From an uncultured Clostridium sp. (GTDB lineage: Bacteria > Bacillota > Clostridia > TANB77 > CAG-508): a stretch of DNA of 36,244 nt. The stretch's first letter is position 1, and the number at the start of each line of letters is the position of its first letter. Positions 1 through 8,015 of this stretch are shown in pieces. The translations under genes were made by a program, and so were the position numbers. The stretch lies in NCBI GenBank assembly GCA_947567695.1, contig CANONT010000017.1, positions 1-36,244 of the forward strand, given 5' to 3'. The notes under the pieces were generated by a model. It was not told the origin of the DNA and did not search any database. It saw only the letters and a list, made by a program, of their open reading frames with translations.

Positions 1-44
1 AATTTATTATACACCCTCTCATAAAATGTGTCCATATATCTATT

Positions 45-518
45 CTAACACCAATGATTTCTTTTATTCTCATAATATCCTGTTGCCATTTGTGTTAAAT
101 TCAAACCCTTTAATTCACATTCTTTCATAATATCTAACATAATTTCAGGAATCTGTTTTTCTATTATAGTATCTAATTTTTCAAACATTTCTCTTATCGG
201 TTCTAATTGTGAAACATTAATATTTTTATCTATTTTGGATGGTTCTATATGTTTTGCGATTTTCTCTTGTTTTTTTAAAGCTTCTGTCATGATCAATTGA
301 TAAATATTTTTTACCAAATTACAATCCACGCCACTTTTCTCAGCAAATATTTCAATATTCCTATATATTTCATTTTCTCTTTCTGCTTGAAAAAGTGGCA
401 ACCTATTTTTTATTTTGATATCAGCTACAATTGGTATAAGCGACATCCTTAGCGTTATCATATTTTTTATAATGTTATCATAATAGTTTAATTGTTTTCT
501 TATTACATCTAATTCCAT
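45..518 (-). CDS. Chorismate mutase-like (AroQ class) protein
   Basis: About 157 residues. The first ~85 match the all-helical AroQ chorismate mutase pattern: an N-terminal ELDVIRKQL helix, the basic stretch ADIKIKNRLPLF, the QAERENEIYRN segment typical of the family (usually D/Q-x-x-R-E), and a closing helix IYQLIMTEALKKQEKI. This family converts chorismate to prephenate. The ~70 C-terminal residues are helical and not recognised. The start at 518 is chosen because AAGGTGA lies a few bases before ATG; the frame is open further upstream but without such a site. No other aromatic-pathway gene is visible nearby, so a stand-alone mutase or a diverged homologue with another role are both possible. 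Confidence 0.72.
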   Translation of the reverse strand: MELDVIRKQLNYYDNIIKNMITLRMSLIPIVADIKIKNRLPLFQAERENEIYRNIEIFAEKSGVDCNLVKNIYQLIMTEALKKQEKIAKHIEPSKIDKNINVSQLEPIREMFEKLDTIIEKQIPEIMLDIMKECELKGLNLTQMATGYYENKRNHWC

Positions 519-584
519 AAAATCACCTTTTTTATGTATCTTATCATAAAAAATAGATGATTTCAATCATCTACTCTTTATTTA

Positions 585-1373
585 TTATCCTACCTCAATA
601 TCTCCACAATCACACTCTATCTTCAAGGTAACATTAGAATCTCGATTACTACCATTTATATTAGCCTTTCCTAAATCCACCTTTCCCTCTATATAAATAT
701 CATTGGTTTCGCTGATTTTTACATTCCCTAAATCAGCTTTTATTTTAGAAGCTTCTTGAACAGAAAGTTTTGAAATTTCTACATTTCCAGCATTAACCGT
801 TATGTCACATTGATTTTTTATTTCTTGTATTTTTACCTCTCCTATGTCGCATTTAATCTTGGCATTTTTAATTTTATCAATTTCTACATTTCCCGCATCA
901 CAATCAATATCTAAGCTTGCATTTTCTAAGTTTCCGATTTCGCAATTTCCTAAGTCATTTTTAAGTTTTATTTCATTGGCATAACTAGAAGGAAGGTAGA
1001 TCATAATATCTTTTTTGCTTCTTCCAAAGTTAAAAAATGTAAATCTTTTTTGTTTGGTATAATCAATTGCTAATTGATCACTACTTACCTCTACTTGGAT
1101 ATCTCCTTCTTCCTCTCCATAAGCAACTACTTTGATTTTATCATCTGTGGTTTCTTTCAAAATAACATTTCCTGTATCTTGTTTGATGTCTATTTTTTTG
1201 ATATCTTTTAATGAAATTTCTTTGTCATAAATTACTCTAGTATTTTTAGTACCTATACTCATCATGCCAATTTCACCTCCACTTAAATAGCTAACTAGAA
1301 ACATAACTAAACAGAATATAATAACGGCTAATAGGATAATTGAAAAAATAATTGGTGTTTTATGATTCATCAT
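585..1373 (-). CDS. DUF4097-family beta-repeat membrane-anchored protein
   Basis: 262 residues: one N-terminal membrane segment (about residues 9-30), then an outer domain built from short repeats with recurring D-x-G-N/D-V motifs (DTGNVIL, DLGNCEIG, DAGNVEI, NAGNVEI, DLGNVKI, DCGDIEV). That periodicity is typical of the DUF4097 beta-solenoid/adhesin-like family, whose biochemical role is not established. The reading frame begins within the last codons of the upstream XRE gene, and AAAGGGGGAAGAAG lies just before ATGATG, so translation of the two is probably coupled. The pair (XRE regulator with membrane tail plus DUF4097 protein) suggests an envelope-sensing or self-regulating module; this is inference. 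Confidence 0.75.
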   Translation of the reverse strand: MMNHKTPIIFSIILLAVIIFCLVMFLVSYLSGGEIGMMSIGTKNTRVIYDKEISLKDIKKIDIKQDTGNVILKETTDDKIKVVAYGEEEGDIQVEVSSDQLAIDYTKQKRFTFFNFGRSKKDIMIYLPSSYANEIKLKNDLGNCEIGNLENASLDIDCDAGNVEIDKIKNAKIKCDIGEVKIQEIKNQCDITVNAGNVEISKLSVQEASKIKADLGNVKISETNDIYIEGKVDLGKANINGSNRDSNVTLKIECDCGDIEVG

Positions 1374-2022
1374 CTTCTTCCCCCTTTAGCATAAATATTA
1401 GTTTAACTACTTGGCATATTAGTCCATTAATGATAAATATAATCCACGTAATGTGCCAAGCCATTGTTGTGAAACTTACAATAAAATAAATGGCTACGCA
1501 AATAGAACCAATGATCCCATTGATTTCCTTAATGATTTTCTCCTGTTCCTTTTCTTCTTTTGTTTTTTCAAATTTTGGCATTGACATGTAATTTTTAATA
1601 ATTCTAGCCGTTGCCCAACCAATTAATAATAAAAATACGGATGTGGCTACTACTGGATTGGCATGTTGCACTGGAATGGCAATCATAAGAAATGCAACAG
1701 CTGCAATATAAATAAAAATAGAACTACTTACTACTTTTGTTGATTTTTCTTTTACTTGTTGCCTTGTTAATTCTTTTTCTTCGCTGTTTTCTTGCTTTTC
1801 TTGTTCCTCTTGCTTTTCTTCTGGCTTTTTACCAGTTAATAATTCTTCTACTCCAATTTCAAATAATTCGCACAATGGAACGATTTTGTCAAAATCTGGT
1901 GTACTTTGATTGGTTTCCCATTTGGAAATGGTTTGCCTCGTTACTTTTAATTTTTCTGCGACTTCATCTTGTGTTAAATTTTTGGATTTTCTTAGTTCAA
2001 ATAATCTTTCTCCTAAGTCCAT
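1360..2022 (-). CDS. XRE-family transcriptional regulator with C-terminal membrane domain
   Basis: 220 residues. Residues 1-60 are a Cro/C1-type helix-turn-helix (LGERLFELRKSKNLTQDEVA, then TRQTISKWETNQSTPDF). A Glu/Gln/Lys-rich linker follows (about 66-95), then four predicted membrane segments (about 100-120, 125-145, 170-190, 193-212). Regulators of this shape tether a DNA-binding domain to the membrane. GAGAGGGGGAAAC precedes the ATG at 2022. The gene overlaps the following DUF4097 gene by 14 bases, so both are likely one transcript. A TATAAT hexamer upstream has no good -35 at normal spacing but is flanked by two AACCAA words, which may be operator half-sites. Confidence 0.88.
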   Translation of the reverse strand: MDLGERLFELRKSKNLTQDEVAEKLKVTRQTISKWETNQSTPDFDKIVPLCELFEIGVEELLTGKKPEEKQEEQEKQENSEEKELTRQQVKEKSTKVVSSSIFIYIAAVAFLMIAIPVQHANPVVATSVFLLLIGWATARIIKNYMSMPKFEKTKEEKEQEKIIKEINGIIGSICVAIYFIVSFTTMAWHITWIIFIINGLICQVVKLIFMLKGEEDDES

Positions 2023-2184
2023 TTTGTTTCCCCCTCTCTTTGGTTAAAATTATATCTGTTTTCTTGGTTGCTTTCTATCAATTTGGGTTGGAACTTTGTC
2101 AACTGATTTTAACATTGTAGTGTTTTCAGGTGTTTCATGGCTTCTTTGTCTTGTCTTTTGTCTTGTTTTTTGATTGTTTATTTG

Positions 2185-2213
2185 TTGACAAATACAAGGA
2201 AAGATTATATAAT
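2185..2213 (+). promoter_or_regulatory. Consensus promoter for a predicted small RNA
   Basis: TTGACA at 2185-2190, a 17-base spacer and TATAAT at 2208-2213 form a perfect sigma-A-type promoter on the plus strand. No open reading frame follows, only the structured element at about 2220-2304. Start of transcription is expected near 2220. Confidence 0.75.
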
Positions 2214-2219
2214 TAAATT

Positions 2220-2304
2220 ACAGATTATAGGGGTAAACGAAGTAACACCGACTTCAATTGGTGTGTTGAATTGATTTTAATCAATTCCTTCGTTTACTTT
2301 TTAT
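2220..2304 (+). ncRNA. Predicted small structured RNA with three-way junction
   Basis: Downstream of a perfect promoter, the sequence can fold into a closing stem of 10 pairs (GTAAACGAAG at 2233-2242 with CTTCGTTTAC at 2288-2297) that encloses two hairpins: ACACC/GGTGT at 2245-2264 and GAATTGA/TCAATTC at 2268-2287. The three stems abut with at most three unpaired bases between them. TTTTT follows directly at 2298-2302, so the closed structure could also be the terminator. There is no start codon with a ribosome binding site inside. The 3' end reaches the stop codon of a DUF3800 remnant on the other strand. I do not recognise the family; it could be a trans-acting small RNA, an antisense remnant, or a small mobile hairpin element. 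Confidence 0.55.
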
Positions 2305-2513
2305 TTATAAAGTTTAATTCCTAGTCCATATATTTTTCCTTTATATTTTCTAATTGCTGGCTCCAATTTATTAAAAAAAGTAGCATCACTTTTTTCATAT
2401 TTTCTATGAATAGCTCCTGCACAAAAATCAGCTATCTGTATTCCTGAAAAGTCGTCTGAATCTACAAAAATTATATTTTCGCAAAAATTAGGAAATTTAT
2501 CATCTTCAAAAAC
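2301..2513 (-). pseudogene. DUF3800-family protein, C-terminal remnant
   Basis: An open frame with no start codon runs for about 70 residues between a TAG at 2514-2516 and the stop at 2301-2303. It contains FVDSDDFSGIQIADFCAGAI followed by HRKYEKSD, matching the C-terminal signature of DUF3800 proteins (conserved Asp, then IQxADxxAGA and a basic RKYE). The N-terminal two thirds, with its own conserved acidic residues, are missing. It sits beside a toxin-antitoxin pair and an IS remnant, so it is read as decayed accessory DNA. Confidence 0.65.
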
Positions 2514-2621
2514 CTATCCATACCATAAAACAGAACCCTCCTTATTAAACTATTTTTTGTCTAATAATTTGGGTTCACTTCATTTAACTTATCTGCCAAC
2601 TTATTGTAATGGTGTTAAAGT

Positions 2622-2930
2622 TTACAATAAATTAATCCAATTTCTTCTTCCGTACATAACCCTAACTATTTCTATATTATCATTTTTTATTCTGTAAAAA
2701 ACAATATAATTATCTACTATCAATTTCCTTATTTCAAGTTTCTTTATTAAATCATCATCTATAATTGAATGAATTTTAGGATTATGCTTTAAATCATTTA
2801 TTTCATTTCTTATTTTTGATATTAGTTTTTGTGCTATTTCTGGTTCTTGCAAATTATATTTAATATATTGCTTTATTCCTACTAAATCCTCTTTTGACTC
2901 TTTTGAATATTCTATATTGTATTTCTCCAC
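2622..2930 (-). CDS. RelE/ParE-family toxin
   Basis: 102 residues with the family layout: N-terminal YNIEYSKESKEDLVGIKQYI helix region, a middle ALxxI-like helix (KLISKIRNEINDL), and the C-terminal strands IVDNYIVFYRI, then IEIVRVMYGRRNW with the basic pair expected in the toxin active face. Family members are mRNA interferases (RelE) or gyrase poisons (ParE); the sequence does not settle which. Translation appears to start at GTG (2930), 15 bases after the antitoxin stop, preceded by GGGAAGG. Immediate downstream position after a Phd/YefM antitoxin confirms a type II module. Confidence 0.9.
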   Translation of the reverse strand: MEKYNIEYSKESKEDLVGIKQYIKYNLQEPEIAQKLISKIRNEINDLKHNPKIHSIIDDDLIKKLEIRKLIVDNYIVFYRIKNDNIEIVRVMYGRRNWINLL

Positions 2931-2945
2931 AAATAAACCTTCCCT

Positions 2946-3200
2946 CTATATTTTATCTAATTCTTCATATACTTCTTTTTCGGAATATTTTTCTCCTTTT
3001 TCTAAAGAATTGATACCTTTTTCTAATTCCTTATATAACATATATTTATCTGTTAAAAGTTCATACAATTCAATACTCATTACTGCTAAATCTCCTGCAC
3101 CATTTTTAGTAATATATACTGGACTTTTAGTTTGATGACAAATTGTAGAAATCTCATTATAATTATTTCTTAAATCAGAACTTGGTCTAATTATTGGCAT
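2946..3200 (-). CDS. Phd/YefM-family antitoxin
   Basis: 84 residues beginning MPIIRPSSDLRNNYNEIS, the typical Phd/YefM N-terminal DNA-binding strand-helix, followed by SPVYITKNGAGDLAVMSIE, the most conserved part of the family. The acidic helical C-terminus (ELEKGINSLEKGEKYSEKEV) would wrap the toxin. The start at 3200 has GGAGGTG seven bases upstream; an earlier in-frame ATG lacks such a site. It is expected to neutralise the downstream RelE/ParE toxin and to repress its own promoter. Confidence 0.9.
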   Translation of the reverse strand: MPIIRPSSDLRNNYNEISTICHQTKSPVYITKNGAGDLAVMSIELYELLTDKYMLYKELEKGINSLEKGEKYSEKEVYEELDKI

Positions 3201-3230
3201 AATAAACACCTCCATTAATATTATATACAT

Positions 3231-3259
3231 ATTTTATCAAAATATCGATATATAGTCAA
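3231..3259 (-). promoter_or_regulatory. Promoter and likely autoregulatory operator of the toxin-antitoxin operon
   Basis: On the minus strand, TTGACT (3254-3259) and TAAAAT (3231-3236) are separated by 17 bases. The spacer holds the 10-base palindrome ATATCGATAT (3242-3251), a plausible site for antitoxin binding. Confidence 0.6.
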
Positions 3260-3420
3260 TGTTTTTCATTAATTATTTAAACAAAACATGTAAGTTGTTG
3301 CTCAAATGTTGTTTGAATTTTTTACTTTTGTAATTACAGATGTTTTTGATTCATATTTACTTAAAAGTTTCCCTTTAAGAAGAAATAGGTTTCCTTTAAT
3401 ATCTAATATTTGTACTATAT

Positions 3421-4032
3421 AAATGGTTGAAAAGTAAAGATAATATTAATGAGAAAGAAATGGAAATTGTTAATAATTTAAAAACATTGCAAATAAAACA
3501 TAAATATAGAATGGGTTCTGAAAGAATGACTTACGAGTATGAAAGAATATATCATAAGAATATAATCATAAACGAATAGCAAGATTAATGAGAAAACATG
3601 GACTACAATCAGTTGTTAGACCTAAAAATCGTAGATATGGTATTAGTAAAACTGTTTATACCAGAAATAAACTTGGAAGAAATTTTTCAGCAAGCTCACC
3701 TTACGATAAATTGCCTACTGATATTCAAAATTTAAAAGAAGTGTAAGAAAAGTATATTTATCAATAATAAAAGATTTATATACTCACCAACAGAAAGTTT
3801 TTTCTCTACTTTAAAATCACAATTGATATATAATAAAACTATAAATATCCCTAATGATAAAGTATTAATACAAGAAATTATAGATTACATATATTATTAC
3901 AATAATGATCGTATTCAGAAAAGTTTAGGATATTTAACGCCAATAGAATTTAAGAAAAATATGAAAAAGAAAACCACAAATCACATTAGATTTATGGTTT
4001 TCTTTAAAGTCCCCTTTTTTGAACTCCACTAA
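3421..4032 (+). pseudogene. IS3-family (IS150-like) transposase OrfB remnant
   Basis: Three broken frames together spell an IS3-type OrfB. One piece gives YRMGSERMTYEYERIYHKN and, after a frame break, RIARLMRKHGLQSVVRPKNR: the HTH_21 domain upstream of the integrase core. The next piece ends near SASSPYDKLPTDI, matching the beginning of the DDE core. The core itself, with the first two catalytic acids, is missing. The last piece, from about 3795, reads ESFFSTLKSQLIYNK, then YIYYYNNDRIQKSLGYLTPI, the normal OrfB C-terminus, and ends at a TAA inside the right inverted repeat. OrfA was not found. The element is inactive. Confidence 0.85.
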
Positions 4033-4046
4033 TTGGGGTATAGTTC
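4018..4046 (+). repeat. Right terminal inverted repeat of the IS3-type remnant
   Basis: Read on the minus strand the element end is TGAACTATACCCCAATTAGT followed by GGAGTTC, the TG-starting A/T-C-C-C pattern of IS150-group ends. It directly follows the transposase C-terminus. No matching left end was found upstream of 3421. Confidence 0.55.
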
Positions 4047-4070
4047 AAATTAGTGTTCTGTTTTTAATCT

Positions 4071-4522
4071 TTATAAGCATTCATTTTGTAAAAATAATTC
4101 AATACTTTCTTTTATTTTGTCTATCTCATATCCATAAGCCTTACAAGTATTCCATCCCATTTTCTTAGCTGTTTCAATGTTTTTATCTGTATCTTCTATA
4201 AACAAAATATTTTTGGGAAGCATGTCACATTCCTTCTGTACCATTTCATAAACTTTTTGATTTGGTTTTCTTTCTCCCATTTCAAATGAAAGCCACACAT
4301 AATCAAATTTCTGTAAATTTCTTTACAAGTACCTATATCTTTTCCATTCTCATCACAACGACATGCTTGCCACTTTTTGATAATCTCATTTTCTTTTATT
4401 TGGGGGTTCAATTTTTTTACTATATTTATTGTTACTTGATCGCAATTGCATTCTCCCTCTCTGTGACTTTCAACAACTCCTCCCCAGTCAAAAATCACTA
4501 TCTTGTTTTCTTGATAAGTCAT
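4071..4522 (-). pseudogene. HAD-superfamily hydrolase, internally deleted and frameshifted
   Basis: The 5' part, from an ATG with AAGGAG upstream, reads IVIFDWGGVVESHREG, HAD motif I of the HAD-IA type, and continues to about IYRNLIMCGFH. In another frame the sequence resumes with GERKPNQKVYEMV, then PKNILFIEDTDKNIETAKKM (motif IV with its Asp pair) and GWNTCKAYG. The cap domain and motif II are missing, so this is not a simple one-base error. It lies 24 bases after a dehydrogenase-like gene on the same strand and was probably the last gene of that operon. Confidence 0.8.
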
Positions 4523-4546
4523 TTTCTTAATTCTCCTTGCTTTTTT

Positions 4547-5473
4547 CTAATTTCCTATCACATTTTGTAATTTATGATTGAATATCGAAATAGCATTATT
4601 ACACCACAATTCTACTAATCTATCAATTGATTCTTTCGTATAAAATGAATATGGTGCTGTAGCCATAACATTCCCTTTATAATCATTTAATGTTTTATCA
4701 TTATATATCTCAAAAGCATAACTTATTTCGTTACACTCTGCCTTTTTAAGTAGTAAATCATGATTACAAATTTCTATTGGATTGATAATAATATTTATTA
4801 AACTATTACCATTCATCATTTTAATTCGTTCATCTGAAATAATTTTTCTTGTTTCTTCATTTGTCGCAAATGTTGGAATAATAAAGTCTGCTTCTTTAAA
4901 AATGGTATCAATTTCAACTCTTTTATATTTATTTTCTTTTGGACTTTTGCTCCAATACATAACGTTCATTCCTAAATGATTACAAAGTTCTGCAACTTTT
5001 GTACCAATTGTTCCTAATCCAATAATACCCACTGTCTTATTTTTGATTTCTGTATTTAACATTTCATGATTATATGCCATTTTATAATTTGTCTTTATTT
5101 GAATTGGTAATTTCTTTGCTAAACACATCAATAAGAATACAGCATATTCAGCAACAGAATCCGTTGAATATTTAGGAGTATGGGTTACTATTATTTCATT
5201 ATCTTTGCAATACTGCCAATCAATCCAGTCAAAAGCTGTTGTATTTATACAAATTTCCTTTAAATTTTTAATTTTGCTTATATGCTCTTTTCTTAAATTC
5301 CAATGATACCATTCTGGATCAGCCATTAAAATTTTTTCTTCATCATCACCTAAATATGGTGCATTTTCTAAATCAAAATAACTTTCTAAAAATATTAACT
5401 TTCCATATTGGCTTAATTCATTAATTTGTCTTTCTGTAAAAAATGTTTTTTCATAAGTTATATATATATTCAT
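4547..5473 (-). CDS. D-2-hydroxyacid dehydrogenase-like protein with substituted active site
   Basis: 308 residues with the two-domain layout of the family. The NAD-binding glycine motif GIIGLGTIG (about residues 150-158) is intact and is followed by an N-terminal-domain return. The catalytic positions are not: the usual N-x-x-R-G segment reads INIIINPIEI, the E-x-E-P segment reads FEIYNDKTL, and the T-P-H segment reads TAPYSFYTKES. Arg, Glu and His of the triad therefore all appear replaced. The start at 5473 is chosen because AAGGAG lies nine bases upstream. It lies between a MATE exporter and a broken HAD gene on the same strand. It may be a pseudoenzyme, a different oxidoreductase, or a decaying gene. 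Confidence 0.8.
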   Translation of the reverse strand: MNIYITYEKTFFTERQINELSQYGKLIFLESYFDLENAPYLGDDEEKILMADPEWYHWNLRKEHISKIKNLKEICINTTAFDWIDWQYCKDNEIIVTHTPKYSTDSVAEYAVFLLMCLAKKLPIQIKTNYKMAYNHEMLNTEIKNKTVGIIGLGTIGTKVAELCNHLGMNVMYWSKSPKENKYKRVEIDTIFKEADFIIPTFATNEETRKIISDERIKMMNGNSLINIIINPIEICNHDLLLKKAECNEISYAFEIYNDKTLNDYKGNVMATAPYSFYTKESIDRLVELWCNNAISIFNHKLQNVIGN

Positions 5474-5545
5474 AAGCACTCTCCTTAAAAAAATGATTTC
5501 ATAAAAATAATAACATATAGGCAATTCATTTGCAATACTAACCAT

Positions 5546-6877
5546 TTAAGCATACTGATATTTTTTTCTTTCCTTTAGCAAAAACAAGACACTCACTAAC
5601 AATGCTAATATCTCAGCAAAAACCACGGCAAACCATATACCATTTAATCCCCAAATAGCTGGTAAGATCGCTATCATTGCAATTTGAAAAAGCAATGTCC
5701 TCAAAAACGAAATCGTTGCAGAAACAACACCATTATTCAAAGCTGTAAAAAACGAAGAAGCAAAAATATTGATGCCACTAATTAGATAAGAAATAGAAAA
5801 AATTCTAATAGCATTTGTTGTCATATCAAGTAATTCCCTATCATAAGCCACGAATATACTTGCTAATGGTTTTGAGAAAACTTCAGCTGCAACAGTCATA
5901 ACAATAGATGTAATACCTAGTAATTTTAGACTTTTTTTCAATAAATTTTTTAATTCTTCTTGATTTCCTGCTCCATAATGATACCCTATAATTGGTGCTG
6001 AACCTATGGAATAGCCCAAATATGTTCCCGCAAATATATAACCAACATACATAATAATGCCATAAGCAGCCACGCCATCTGAGCCTGCATATTTCATCAA
6101 TTGAAAATTATATAACATATTAACCAATGACATAGAAATATTAGTTACCATTTCAGATGAACCATTCGTACATGCTTTTACAATCGGTTTCCATTCAAGT
6201 TTTGTTTTCACAAACCTTAAATTCGTACTATTTTTACGCATAAAATAAACAAGTGGTACAATTCCTCCTACCATTTGACTAATTCCTGTGGCAGTTGCTG
6301 CTCCGAATACTCCCATTTTTAAAACATAGATAAACAGAAAATCTAATATCATATTACAGACACCTGTTACAATAGAAATGATTAGTCCCATTCTCGGCTT
6401 TTCAGCTACTACTAAAAAACTTTGAAAACAGTTTTGTAATAAAAATGGTATTAAAGCAACCATGATCGTTCTTCCATAGGTAACACAGATTTCAATCAAA
6501 TCTCCTTCTGCCCCTAGTAGAATCGAAATTGGCCTCATCATCCAAAAACCGATTATAGAAAAAATAAAACCTGTCATAATTATGATATAAATAAACATGG
6601 AAAAATATTCATTTGCTTTTTGCTTATCTCCTTCTCCTATCGTTTTTGAAACTAAAGCACTTCCTCCGGTTCCTATCATAAATCCTATTGATCCTAAAAT
6701 TATTAAGGCTGGCATGATTAAATTGACTCCCGCAAATGCTTCTGTTCCTACACAGTTCGATACAAAAATCCCATCTACTACTCCATAAATAGAAGTAAAG
6801 ATCATCATTATGATAGTTGGTAATGTGAATTTTATTAATTTTTGATAGGTAAAGTGTTCTGATAATTGTATGTTCAT
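5546..6877 (-). CDS. MATE-family multidrug/cation exporter
   Basis: 443 residues with about twelve membrane helices. Features include the N-terminal half motif TIIMMIFTSIYGVVDGIFVS, then FAGVNLIMP and GSALVSKTIGEGDKQKANEY, all typical of the NorM/DinF-type MATE family that exports drugs or metabolites using Na+ or H+. The C-terminal half repeats the fold (GSAPIIGYHYGAGNQEELKN). The start at 6877 follows GGAGGAAAAAC; an upstream in-frame ATG lacks a site. The next gene (dehydrogenase-like) starts 72 bases after its stop, so the two may share a transcript. Confidence 0.93.
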   Translation of the reverse strand: MNIQLSEHFTYQKLIKFTLPTIIMMIFTSIYGVVDGIFVSNCVGTEAFAGVNLIMPALIILGSIGFMIGTGGSALVSKTIGEGDKQKANEYFSMFIYIIIMTGFIFSIIGFWMMRPISILLGAEGDLIEICVTYGRTIMVALIPFLLQNCFQSFLVVAEKPRMGLIISIVTGVCNMILDFLFIYVLKMGVFGAATATGISQMVGGIVPLVYFMRKNSTNLRFVKTKLEWKPIVKACTNGSSEMVTNISMSLVNMLYNFQLMKYAGSDGVAAYGIIMYVGYIFAGTYLGYSIGSAPIIGYHYGAGNQEELKNLLKKSLKLLGITSIVMTVAAEVFSKPLASIFVAYDRELLDMTTNAIRIFSISYLISGINIFASSFFTALNNGVVSATISFLRTLLFQIAMIAILPAIWGLNGIWFAVVFAEILALLVSVLFLLKERKKYQYA

Positions 6878-6986
6878 TCTTGTTTTTCCTCCAATTCTGC
6901 TATGTTTTATCATTTCATGAACAAAAAGTCAACATGTTTATGCCTATATTGTGTTACTTTGTATGAAAAAAAGCAAATAATTAGAA

Positions 6987-7406
6987 TTAACTATTTGCCT
7001 CTATTCCTATCATTTCATCAAAAATCTTGTGAAGATTCTTTTCCTCTTTATACTTATTTTCCATTGGACACATGCCTGTCTTATCATTATTTTGAATATA
7101 ATCTGTCAAATGTTTATACACATACTTTATATGATTTTCTTCTAGCACAGGAATCGCATATTGGCTCATAACATCTGCATAAATCTCTTTTACACCAGCC
7201 ACAGCTAAAATAGAACCAGCTACTTTTCCAATCACTTTATCAGCAATAATGGCTCCTTGTAAAGCTGTCTTATCTTGTTGCAAGATTTCCTTGATATCTT
7301 TAATTCGATTTTGATAATAGGCTTTACATTCACCATTTGCGTATAAAACAACCAAACTAGCATTGGTTTCATATAATTTTTCCTTTACCTTTTCTACATT
7401 AGTCAT
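6987..7406 (-). CDS. DUF1893 domain protein
   Basis: 139 residues. The core ASLVVLYANGECKAYYQNRIK, then KTALQGAIIADKVIGKVAGS and AILAVAGVKEIYADVMSQYAI-type sequence match DUF1893, a small deaminase-like fold of unknown activity. A short extension carries CPMENKYKEEK, a CPME motif often found in these proteins. It overlaps the end of the ECF S-component gene by eight bases, so translation is probably coupled and it may help handle the transported molecule. Confidence 0.8.
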   Translation of the reverse strand: MTNVEKVKEKLYETNASLVVLYANGECKAYYQNRIKDIKEILQQDKTALQGAIIADKVIGKVAGSILAVAGVKEIYADVMSQYAIPVLEENHIKYVYKHLTDYIQNNDKTGMCPMENKYKEEKNLHKIFDEMIGIEANS

Positions 7407-7968
7407 TTTTCAAATGTAACCTTTCATTCATGACTTTGGCAATAAATGGAACACATAATAATTGAATGGCAATTCCTGGTAAACCAACTTTTATACTCTC
7501 TATTACTGAAATGCCATAAGTTGGTAATCCCATCCAATGAATGGCAACAAATAATACGCCAGCATACAAAACTCTTCCTAAAATAATGGTTGCTATTAAA
7601 GATACATAAGAATTGAATCTCTTATTTAATAGGCTTACTAAGATCGCATAGATAAAAAGTTCGATTAACATATATGGTAATCTAGCCAAACTTGGCATAC
7701 CTGTCAATAAAAAACTAAATACAATGGAGCTTCCTGCAACAACACTTCCACTAATAGCACCAAATGTTAAAGCTGCTATTAAAACGGCAATGTGCATTGG
7801 TAAAAAGGTTGCACCAGCTGAGTTTCCTGCTAACACATGGAATACTCTAGGTAAGGCAATTCCAATTCCGCTTAATAAAATCGTTCCTATGATATATTTT
7901 GCCTTTCTACTTGAAAGCATTTCTGATAAACTTCTTTGTTTTTTTATGGTTTCTACTTTTTCCATCAT
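7399..7968 (-). CDS. ECF transporter S component (substrate unknown)
   Basis: 189 residues, about five to six membrane helices. FLPMHIAVLIAALTFGAISG is the hallmark of ECF-type substrate-binding S components, followed by GMPSLARLPYMLIELFIYAI and GRVLYAG. Such proteins bind a vitamin or precursor and work with a shared energising module (EcfA/A'/T), not seen here, so this would be a group II member. GGAGGAATTTAAA precedes ATGATG. It lies between DUF362 and DUF1893 genes in a compact operon. Substrate cannot be told from sequence alone. Confidence 0.85.
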   Translation of the reverse strand: MMEKVETIKKQRSLSEMLSSRKAKYIIGTILLSGIGIALPRVFHVLAGNSAGATFLPMHIAVLIAALTFGAISGSVVAGSSIVFSFLLTGMPSLARLPYMLIELFIYAILVSLLNKRFNSYVSLIATIILGRVLYAGVLFVAIHWMGLPTYGISVIESIKVGLPGIAIQLLCVPFIAKVMNERLHLKND

Positions 7969-8015
7969 TTTAAATTCCTCCTCAATTTTTTGATAGCATA
8001 ACAGCTAACTGTATG

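Noticed and set aside
1737..2120. 127-codon plus-strand frame
   Set aside because: Leu/Phe-rich mirror of the XRE regulator's Glu/Lys-rich linker; no ribosome binding site and no family resemblance.
4071..4298. 75-codon frame as an independent small gene
   Set aside because: It starts inside the broken HAD gene without a ribosome binding site and is only the family's C-terminal part.
4071..4522. HAD gene frame break as a third recoding site
   Set aside because: No CGG is present at the break, and the cap domain with motif II is missing, so it is a deletion and not a one-base frame change.
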